Part shown: positions 57,964 through 64,000 of the stretch, one piece after another
Layout of the letters: each line of letters begins with the position of its first letter
How positions within the stretch are numbered: the first letter of the stretch is position 1
NCBI RefSeq assembly: GCF_029853695.1
Contig: NZ_CP122537.1
Coordinates: forward strand, 2,501,501-2,565,500
Direction: 5' to 3'
DNA length: 64,000 bases
Origin: Jannaschia sp. GRR-S6-38
Lineage (GTDB): Bacteria; Pseudomonadota; Alphaproteobacteria; Rhodobacterales; Rhodobacteraceae
Made by a program: the position numbers and the translations under genes
Notes under the pieces: generated by a model
Told to the model about the DNA's origin: nothing
Databases searched by the model: none
Seen by the model: the letters and a program-made list of their open reading frames with translations, nothing else

Positions 57964-58827
57964 TCAGTAGCTGTCGCTCGAGACGTAGATGGCGGCGGCC
58001 TCGAGCGCGCGCTCCAGCGCGGTCTCGGGATCCGCGCCCTGCACCTCGGCGGCGATATGTGCGGCCATGAAGGTGTCGCCCGCGCCGGTGACGCGGGTCA
58101 CCATGACCGCGCGCGGGCGGCGCGCGACCAGCCCGCCGGGATGGACGCAAGCCGCCATCCGCGGCCCGTCGGTGACCAGCGCGCGGTGCAGGCCCCGCGC
58201 GCGCAGCGCCTCGGCCGCGGCCGGGGCGTTGGGTTGGGGCGCGTGGAGCAGCAGGCCCGCCTCCTCGAGATTGACGTAGAGCGTCGCGGAGCCGTGGCCG
58301 AGGAACGGCATCAGCCGGTCCGCCTTGCCGGGCGAGGCGGGGGCGAGGCGCAGATCGGCTTGCGCGAAGCGCGGATCGGCGGCGATGCGGGCCAGCAGGT
58401 CCTCGGTCAGGTTGCCGTCGAGCGCGATGGGACCGTCGAAACCCAGCGCGTCGAGCGGGCGCAGGATCTTGTCGCCGACCCGTTCCAGCGAATGCGCGTC
58501 GGCGATGGCCGCGATCAGGCCGTTCGCGCCCTCGACGGCCATGTAGACATCCGTGGGCAGGTCCTCGGAGCGGTAGAGCGTGTCGGTGATGAGCCCCAGC
58601 CGCGACAGCGCGGCGACCAGCTCGTCGCCCTCGGCATCGCGGCCCACGCAGGACAGGAGCGCGGGCGTCATACCGTAGGCGCGGGCGGCCATCGCGATAT
58701 TGAGCGCGACGCCGCCGGGATGGCGGCGGATATGGCCGCCCACGTCGGAGCCGCGCTCCATATGGACGTCGGAGCGGCCGATGATGTCCCAGAGGACGGA
58801 GCCGATGCAGAGGATGTCGGGCGTCAT
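57964..58827 (-). CDS. PfkB-family carbohydrate kinase, pseudouridine kinase-like
   Basis: A 287-residue ribokinase-fold kinase: ILCIGSVLWDIIGRSDVHM, GGHIRRHPGGVALNIAMAARAYG (PfkB signature 1), SCVGRDAEGDELV, TDVYMAVEGANGLIAAIADAHSLE, and the C-terminal RVTGAGDTFMAAHI with the catalytic Asp (anion-hole GAGD). The VLWDIIGR start and the IADAHSLE segment resemble the rhodobacterial PsuK group that phosphorylates pseudouridine. The usual partner, pseudouridine-5'-phosphate glycosidase (PsuG), is not adjacent, so the substrate remains uncertain. Confidence 0.8.
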   Translation of the reverse strand: MTPDILCIGSVLWDIIGRSDVHMERGSDVGGHIRRHPGGVALNIAMAARAYGMTPALLSCVGRDAEGDELVAALSRLGLITDTLYRSEDLPTDVYMAVEGANGLIAAIADAHSLERVGDKILRPLDALGFDGPIALDGNLTEDLLARIAADPRFAQADLRLAPASPGKADRLMPFLGHGSATLYVNLEEAGLLLHAPQPNAPAAAEALRARGLHRALVTDGPRMAACVHPGGLVARRPRAVMVTRVTGAGDTFMAAHIAAEVQGADPETALERALEAAAIYVSSDSY

Positions 58828-58872
58828 GGCGCGTTGATGGCCGAGCCGCCGGGGCGGGGCAAGGCCGGCGGC

Positions 58873-59568
58873 CTAGCGCTTGTCCTCGACGCCCCAGCGG
58901 GCTTCCAGCGTCTCGATGGCGGCGATGCGGTCCTCGGTCTTGGGGTGGCTCATCAGCCAGGCGGGCGCGCCCGCGCCGCCGAGCCCCGTGAGCCGGCCGA
59001 GCTTCTCAAACAGGCTCTTCTGCGGCGCCGTCCCGATCCCCGCCTTCACCAGCAACGCGCTGGCATACGCGTCGGCCTCATATTCGTCCTGCCGCGACAG
59101 CCGCGCGGCGACCAGCGAGGCCACCGCGTTGGCGATGATCGCGCCGACGCCCGGGATGATCCGGCCCAGCACACCCGCCAGCGCCACGCGGATGGCGTTC
59201 TGCCCCGAGAAGTCGATCAACCGCCGGCGCGCGTGGCCCAGCGCCACATGGCCCAGCTCATGCGCGACGACCGAGGCCATTTCTTCGGCCGAGACCTCGC
59301 CCGCCTCGAATTTCCGCAGGAAGCCCCGGGTCAGGAAGATGCGGCCATCGGGCGCGGCGAGGCCGTTGACGGGGTCGACCTCGTGGACATGGACGCGGAT
59401 GCGCTCGACCTCCAGCACCTTGGCCATGCGGTCGAAGACCGGCTCGAGGCGCGGATCGGCCAGCGGCGTCGAGGTCGCGTCCATCTGCTTCTTCAGCCGC
59501 CAGGCCGAGAAGACCCACAGGACGACGCCGTAGCCGATGGCGAGAAGGAGGGCGGGAAGCTTCAACAT
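58873..59568 (-). CDS. M48 family metalloprotease
   Basis: A 231-residue zinc protease with an N-terminal membrane helix (PALLLAIGYGVVLWVFSAW) and a single M48 domain. The HExxH motif is VVAHELGHVALGH (about residues 102-114), a Met/Gly-rich hydrophobic section follows, and the third ligand Glu lies in RQDEYEADAYASALL. It ends with MSHPKTEDRIAAIE, typical of M48C/HtpX-like enzymes. It is probably membrane-attached with the active site in the periplasm. The start is divergent from the DUF421 gene (77 bases). Confidence 0.9.
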   Translation of the reverse strand: MLKLPALLLAIGYGVVLWVFSAWRLKKQMDATSTPLADPRLEPVFDRMAKVLEVERIRVHVHEVDPVNGLAAPDGRIFLTRGFLRKFEAGEVSAEEMASVVAHELGHVALGHARRRLIDFSGQNAIRVALAGVLGRIIPGVGAIIANAVASLVAARLSRQDEYEADAYASALLVKAGIGTAPQKSLFEKLGRLTGLGGAGAPAWLMSHPKTEDRIAAIETLEARWGVEDKR

Positions 59569-59645
59569 GAGAATGATATGGGGTTTCGAAGGCCGCAGGG
59601 GAACCGTTCGGGCCCGGCCTGCGTCAATCAGGCGGGGGTGGCGCC

Positions 59646-60137
59646 ATGCCGGACTGGATGACCTATTTCGTCGATGCGGCCGTGATGGTGCCCGTGATGG
59701 TGCTGTTCGTCCGGCTGGCCGGCCTGCGGGCCTTCTCCAAGATGTCGTCCTACGACTTCGCGGTCACCGTGGCCTTCGGCTCGGTCTTGGCCGCGACCGT
59801 CGTCAGCCCTTCGACCGGGCTCACGCAGGGCGTGCTGGGGATGGGCGCGCTGTTCGCGGTGCAGTGGTTGATCGGCTGGACGCGGGCGCGCTGGCCGATC
59901 CTGCAGCGGGCGACGGACAACGATCCGATCCTGCTGATGCGCGACGGCGAGGTGCTGAGCAACAACATGGCCCGGGCGCGCGTGACCCTGCCCGAACTGC
60001 GCGCCAAGCTGCGCGAGGCGAACGTGATGAACCGCTCCGAGATCCGCGCCGTGGTGCTGGAGACGACGGGCGATGTCAGCGTCCTGCACGGCGACCGGCT
60101 GGACGGGGATCTGCTGCTGGATGGCGTGCGCGACTAG
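59646..60137 (+). CDS. DUF421 (YetF-like) membrane protein
   Basis: The 163-residue protein has three membrane helices (DAAVMVPVMVLFVRLAG; FAVTVAFGSVLAATVV; GVLGMGALFAVQWLIGW) and the cytoplasmic YetF domain (RATDNDPILLMRDGEVLSNNMARARVTLPELRAKLREANV, then IRAVVLETTGDVSVLH). The function is unknown. The stop overlaps the stop of the convergent VWA gene. Confidence 0.88.
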   Translation: MPDWMTYFVDAAVMVPVMVLFVRLAGLRAFSKMSSYDFAVTVAFGSVLAATVVSPSTGLTQGVLGMGALFAVQWLIGWTRARWPILQRATDNDPILLMRDGEVLSNNMARARVTLPELRAKLREANVMNRSEIRAVVLETTGDVSVLHGDRLDGDLLLDGVRD

Positions 60138-61318
60138 CGCGTCAGCAGCTTCATCCCCGCCGTCAGACCTTCCAGCGTCATCGGCACCATCCGGTCCTCG
60201 AAGATCTCGCGGATCATCCGGACGGAATGCGTGTGCGGCCAATGGGTCTGCGGCAGCGGGTTGATCCAGAGGTTCGACGGCCATTGCGCACGCGCGCGCT
60301 CCAGCCAGACCTGACCAGGCTCGGCGTTCCAATGCTCGTTGGCGCCGCCCGCATAGGCGATCTCGTAGGGCGACATCGAGGCGTCGCCCACGAAGATGCA
60401 GCGATAGTCGGGCCCATAGGTGTTGAGCACCTCGTGCGTCGGCATCACCGCGTCCCAGCGTCGGCGATTGTCCTTCCAGACGCCCTCGTAAAGGCAGTTG
60501 TGGAAGTAGAAATGCTCCAGCGTGCGGAATTCCGAGCGCGCGGCGGAGAACAGCTCCTCCAGCACCTTCACGTAGGGATCCATCGAGCCGCCGATGTCCA
60601 GAAACAGCAGCACCTTCACGGCGTTGCGCCGCTCGGGCCGGGTCTGGACGTCGAGATAGCCCGCCTTGGCGGTCGAGCGGATGGTGCCGTCGAGATCCAG
60701 CTCCTCGGCGGCGCCCTCGCGCGCCCAATTCCGGAGCCGCTTGAGCGCCACCTTGATGTTGCGGGTGCCCAGCTCGACGCTGTCGTCGAGATTGCGGAAC
60801 TCGCGCTTGTCCCAGACCTTCACGGCGCGCTGGTGGCGGCTTTCGTCCTGCCCGATGCGCACGCCTTCCGGGTTGTAGCCATAGGCGCCGAAGGGCGAGG
60901 TGCCGGCGGTGCCGATCCATTTCGAGCCGCCCTGGTGGCGGCCCTGCTGCTCCTTCAGGCGCTGCTTGAGCGTCTCCATCAGCTTGTCGAACCCGCCCAG
61001 CGCCTCGATCTCGGCGCGTTCCTCGGGGGTGAGATGCTTCTCGGCCTGTTTCTCGAGCCAGTCGGCGGGCAGGTCGACGGCCTCGAGCACGTCCTGTAGC
61101 GAGATATTCTCGATCCCCTCGAAACTGGCGGCGAAGGCGCGGTCGAAGCGGTCGATATGGCGCTCGTCCTTCACCAGCGCCGCACGGGCGAGGTAATAGA
61201 AGCCCTCGACATCGTAGAGGACCAGATCGGCTGAGAGGCCTTCGAGGAAGGTCAAATGCTCGCGCAGGGAGACGGGGACGCCGGCCTCGCGCAGGGTCTG
61301 GAAGAAGCGCAGGAACAT
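60134..61318 (-). CDS. VWA domain (CoxE-like) protein
   Basis: The 394-residue protein has an N-terminal helical region (FLRFFQTLREAGVPVSLREHLTFLEGL) and a C-terminal von Willebrand A domain with the metal-site motif FLDIGGSMDPYVK (DxGxS, about residue 242), HFYFHNCLYEGVW, and VGDASMSPYEI (second Asp). CoxE-like VWA proteins pair with MoxR AAA ATPases as chaperones that mature or activate enzyme complexes. A moxR gene lies upstream on the same strand, separated by the DUF2927 and small membrane protein genes. Confidence 0.9.
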   Translation of the reverse strand: MFLRFFQTLREAGVPVSLREHLTFLEGLSADLVLYDVEGFYYLARAALVKDERHIDRFDRAFAASFEGIENISLQDVLEAVDLPADWLEKQAEKHLTPEERAEIEALGGFDKLMETLKQRLKEQQGRHQGGSKWIGTAGTSPFGAYGYNPEGVRIGQDESRHQRAVKVWDKREFRNLDDSVELGTRNIKVALKRLRNWAREGAAEELDLDGTIRSTAKAGYLDVQTRPERRNAVKVLLFLDIGGSMDPYVKVLEELFSAARSEFRTLEHFYFHNCLYEGVWKDNRRRWDAVMPTHEVLNTYGPDYRCIFVGDASMSPYEIAYAGGANEHWNAEPGQVWLERARAQWPSNLWINPLPQTHWPHTHSVRMIREIFEDRMVPMTLEGLTAGMKLLTR

Positions 61319-61383
61319 GGGGGCGTTCTAGCGGGCCGGGGCGGCGACGGCGAGGGCGGATCGCGCCGCCTGTCCGGCCTGCG

Positions 61384-61545
61384 TCACAGACGTGCGAGGA
61401 GGATCAGCACGACCAGGCCCAGAAGCCCGCCGATGATCGCCCAGACGGCGGCCCATTGGGCGATGTCGAAGCCCGATCCCTTGCGGCGGCGGGCGGCGAG
61501 CGCGCCAAGGACGGCGCCGGCGAGTGCGGTGAGGATCGGAAGCAT
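61384..61545 (-). CDS. Small two-helix membrane protein (53 residues)
   Basis: A 53-residue protein beginning MLPILTALAGAVLGALAARR, with a basic turn (RRRKGSGFD) and a second helix ([20 protein letters not shown]). It starts nine bases after the stop of the DUF2927 gene and runs in the same direction toward the VWA gene, so it is probably translated from the same transcript. Codon usage is native. No family was recognised. Confidence 0.6.
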   Translation of the reverse strand: MLPILTALAGAVLGALAARRRKGSGFDIAQWAAVWAIIGGLLGLVVLILLARL

Positions 61546-61554
61546 GGGAGCGAT

Positions 61555-62916
61555 CTATGCGCCGGGGCCGAGACCCGCAACCTCGCCCGCGCGCATGGCG
61601 AGCATCTCGTCGCCCCAGGCATAGCGGCCCCAGGCAAGGCCTTCGCGGCGGATCCGCGCGGCTTCGGCGCGGGCGCCCTGCATCTCGGTCGCCTCGGCGC
61701 GCAGAAGAAGCAGCGTGGCCAGCAGCGAGGCGTTCTGCGCGCCGTCGGCCGCCGGGATCGCACCGTCGAGCAGCGAGAGCGCGGCATCGGTTTGGCCCGA
61801 GGACAGCGCGAAGGCGCCGAGCTGCAGGGCGACCTGCGCGGAATGGATGCTGTCTCCGGTCAGTGCGCGGTAGCGGCTGCCCGCTTCGAGGAAGGCCGCG
61901 ATGGCGCTTTCGGTGTCGCTGGCCAGCGTGGCCCGGCCCAGCGCGAGATAGGAGAAGGCCAGCCGCTCGTCCGACCAGCCGGCGTGGCGGGCAAAGGCGA
62001 CGGCGTCCTTGGCCCGCGCGACGCGCGCACGGTCGGAGCCGCGCGGGTTCAGCGCGCCGCGCACCGCCTCGACCCAGTCGCCCGAGGACTCGACCACGCG
62101 CGGCCCGGTGCGGCGGCCGCCCGGATTGATCCGCGCGAGGATCTCCGGGATCCGCCGGGCCACCTCGTCCTGGCCTATGCCGGAGCGCAGCGCGGGATCG
62201 TAGGTCGCGCGCAGGATCAGCATGTCGAAGGGGGTCAGGACGACATGTGTGTTGTCGTCGTTGAAGACCGACCAGGGCAGCCGGTAGAGATCGTTGAGCG
62301 GGCCCAGCGCCTGCGCGATCTCCTCGTGCAGGCAGTCGCGGATCTCCTGCGGGGAGACGTCGGCGGGCAGGAAGACGCTGGCACGGTCGCGGGTCTGCAG
62401 CGTCGTCCAGTCGGTCGCGGGCCCGAGGCGCTTGGCGAGGTAGTCCTTCCAGCCCGCGACGCGGGGCACCACGAAACAGGCGGCGCCGGGCACGTAACGC
62501 TGCAACTGCGCGCGGGGCAGGGCGGTGACGGTGATCGACCCCATCTCGCCGGGCTTGGCGCGGGCGATGTCGATCCCCGCCTCGGCGCGCAGGCGCCCGA
62601 TGAGGTCGTCGAGATCGGCGCTCAGCGTCGCGGGGGGGGCGCCTTCGAGCGCGACGGTGATCGGGCCCTCGAAGCGGGTGAAGACGGGCAGGGCGCGGCC
62701 GGTTTCGAGCTGGAAGCTGAGGGCCATGAAATCGCGCGCGAGCTGGTCGTTGCGCGGCGTGGGCATGTTCAGGCGCGGCGGCCCCGCGAAGCGGCGCGGC
62801 GCGGGAAGCGCGTCGGTGACGCTGGCCACGGTCGCGCGCGTGGCCTGCGGGGTCGTCCCCGCCGGGGCGCAGGAGGCGAGCGCCAGGGCGGTCGACAGGA
62901 TCGCGGCGCGCAGCAT
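61555..62916 (-). CDS. DUF2927 lipoprotein
   Basis: A 453-residue exported protein. The start MLRAAILSTALALASCAP carries a lipobox (LASC, Cys16), so it should be lipid-anchored. The DUF2927 domain spans about residues 50-260: NDQLARDFMALSFQLETGRALPVFTRFEGPITVAL, then LPADVSPQEIRDCLHEEIAQALGPLNDLYRL, with a conserved HEExxQ and VLTPFDMLILRATYDPALRSG. The C-terminal third (AFSYLALGRATLASDTESAIAAFL onward) looks like TPR-type helices. The HEExxQ motif recalls gluzincin proteases, but activity is unproven. Confidence 0.85.
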   Translation of the reverse strand: MLRAAILSTALALASCAPAGTTPQATRATVASVTDALPAPRRFAGPPRLNMPTPRNDQLARDFMALSFQLETGRALPVFTRFEGPITVALEGAPPATLSADLDDLIGRLRAEAGIDIARAKPGEMGSITVTALPRAQLQRYVPGAACFVVPRVAGWKDYLAKRLGPATDWTTLQTRDRASVFLPADVSPQEIRDCLHEEIAQALGPLNDLYRLPWSVFNDDNTHVVLTPFDMLILRATYDPALRSGIGQDEVARRIPEILARINPGGRRTGPRVVESSGDWVEAVRGALNPRGSDRARVARAKDAVAFARHAGWSDERLAFSYLALGRATLASDTESAIAAFLEAGSRYRALTGDSIHSAQVALQLGAFALSSGQTDAALSLLDGAIPAADGAQNASLLATLLLLRAEATEMQGARAEAARIRREGLAWGRYAWGDEMLAMRAGEVAGLGPGA

Positions 62917-63113
62917 CAGGCCGCCGGGCCCGAATGGGCGCGGCTGCGCGATCCGTGAGGATGGATTGTCTCGCTGCCCATGATCCGCACCCGTTCGGCG
63001 TCGTGATTGTCCCCAGCCTGCCGATGCATTGCGGCAGGAATGGGGCGGAGGCCAGAGGCGTTCTGGGGGATGCGGGACGGCTGGCAGAAGCTTGCCGCCC
63101 CCGGGGGCCGCCG

Positions 63114-63953
63114 TCAGCGGCCGCCGCGCGCCATGAAGGCCAGCCGCTCGAAGAGATGCACGTCGGCCTCGTTCTTCAGAAGCGCGCCGTGCAGCTTGGG
63201 CAGGGCCGAGCCGGCCTCCGCTTTCAGGTCCTCGGCGCTCAGATCCTCGGCCAGAAGCAGTTTCAGCCAGTCCAGCACCTCGGAGGTCGAGGGCTTTTTC
63301 TTCAGGCCCTGCTGGTCGCGGATCGTGTAGAACTGCGTCAGCGCGGTGGTCAGAAGCTGGGGCTGGATGCCGGGGTGGTGGACCTCGACGATGGCCTTCA
63401 GCGTCTCCATGTCCGGGAAGCGGATATAGTGGAAGAAGCAGCGCCGCAGGAAGGCGTCGGGCAGCTCCTTCTCGTTGTTGGAAGTGATGATGACGATCGG
63501 GCGCTGCCGGGCGGCGATGGTCTCGCCCGTCTCGTAGACGTGGAACTCCATCCGGTCGAGCTCCTGCAACAGGTCGTTCGGGAACTCGATATCGGCCTTG
63601 TCGATCTCGTCGATCAGCAGGACGACGCGCTTGTCGGCCTCGAAGGCCTGCCAGAGCTTGCCCTTGCGAATGTAGTTTCGGACGTCGTGGACGCGCGCGT
63701 CGCCCAGCTGGCTATCGCGCAGGCGGCTTACGGCATCGTATTCGTAGAGCCCCTGCTGCGCCCGCGTGGTGGACTTGACCGACCACTCGATCATCTCGGT
63801 GCCCAGCGCCGCGGCAACCTGCCGCGCGAGCTCGGTCTTTCCGGTACCGGGCTCGCCCTTCACCAGAAGCGGGCGCTGCAGCGTGATCGCGGCATTTACC
63901 GCAACGGTAAGATCCTCTGTGGAAACGTATTGTTTCGTGCCTTGGAACCGCAT
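63114..63953 (-). CDS. MoxR-family AAA ATPase
   Basis: A 279-residue MoxR-type AAA+ protein: Walker A LLVKGEPGTGKTELARQVA (about residues 29-47), Walker B VVLLIDEIDKADIEF, sensor 1 PIVIITSNNEKELPDAFLRRCFFHYIRF with the arginine finger, and a helical lid. ATG 63953 fits the family N-terminus (RFQGTKQYVSTEDL) and follows GGGCAGGA. It probably works with the CoxE-like VWA protein encoded downstream as a metal-insertion or complex-activation chaperone. A CCTGCCG/CGGCAGG inverted repeat lies in the 197-base gap before the DUF2927 gene. Confidence 0.93.
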   Translation of the reverse strand: MRFQGTKQYVSTEDLTVAVNAAITLQRPLLVKGEPGTGKTELARQVAAALGTEMIEWSVKSTTRAQQGLYEYDAVSRLRDSQLGDARVHDVRNYIRKGKLWQAFEADKRVVLLIDEIDKADIEFPNDLLQELDRMEFHVYETGETIAARQRPIVIITSNNEKELPDAFLRRCFFHYIRFPDMETLKAIVEVHHPGIQPQLLTTALTQFYTIRDQQGLKKKPSTSEVLDWLKLLLAEDLSAEDLKAEAGSALPKLHGALLKNEADVHLFERLAFMARGGR

Positions 63954-64000
63954 GTCCTGCCCGCCTCGTCGCTTATCTGGGCCGGACCGTATCATTCGGT

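Overview
The window is high-GC alphaproteobacterial chromosome and reads as Rhodobacteraceae (Rhodobacterales). The indicators are GapR (DUF2312), a split his cluster with an embedded DUF2147 gene, a TAXI-type TRAP transporter next to a TctCBA transporter, an RTX-Hint protein, a DUF2927 lipoprotein, a MoxR/VWA pair, and a DUF1127 gene followed by an array of anti-Shine-Dalgarno hairpins of the Rhodobacter CcsR ('cuckoo' RNA) type. No plasmid or phage backbone, transposase or CRISPR array was seen.

Layout. 1-8.6 kb: a truncated secreted-protein gene; a divergent acyl-CoA dehydrogenase / APH-type kinase pair resembling split ACAD10/11; an orphan ABC ATPase between two SnoaL-like proteins; GapR; a sulfotransferase-like protein; an iron-type ABC permease; tRNA-Thr. 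8.8-11.2 kb: a disturbed patch with a 5'-truncated FAD-linked oxidase, an AT-richer gene encoding two outer-membrane beta-barrels in one chain, and a second coding remnant. 11.2-15.7 kb: an SDR, then DUF4112, endonuclease/phosphatase, YihY and AI-2E-type membrane proteins. 15.7-23.4 kb: two carboxylate uptake systems back to back (TAXI-TRAP and TctCBA) with AtuA/DUF4387 genes. 23.4-33 kb: tRNA-Tyr, rlmB, a PRC-barrel protein, and the his genes hisB-hisH-hisA-hisF-hisE on the minus strand, interrupted by plus-strand genes including a frameshifted sensor kinase. 33-43.4 kb: an RTX-Hint protein, tRNA-Gly, a pilin-like protein with a large beta-rich head, pyruvate carboxylase, an EF-hand protein and a UvrD/PcrA helicase. 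43.4-44.2 kb: the DUF1127 gene with a heat-shock-like promoter and eight hairpins that present CCUCCC-type loops, closed by a strong terminator. 44.3-46.6 kb: an MFS transporter and Mrp/ApbC. 46.6-57 kb: the division and cell wall (dcw) cluster mraZ-rsmH-ftsL-ftsI-murE-murF-mraY-(ACT protein)-(small membrane protein)-murD, with a three-repeat MraZ operator, a DnaA box and an attenuator-like hairpin upstream. 57-64 kb: DUF502, a PfkB kinase, an M48 protease, DUF421, and a moxR / DUF2927 / small membrane protein / VWA run.

The most interesting elements are the eight-hairpin sRNA array behind DUF1127, which could titrate or block purine-rich ribosome-binding sites under stress; the double-barrel outer-membrane protein lying between two gene remnants; the layered control region in front of mraZ; and matching intercistronic hairpins after the binding-protein gene in both neighbouring uptake operons. 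All functional statements rest on recognising motifs by eye; no database search was run.
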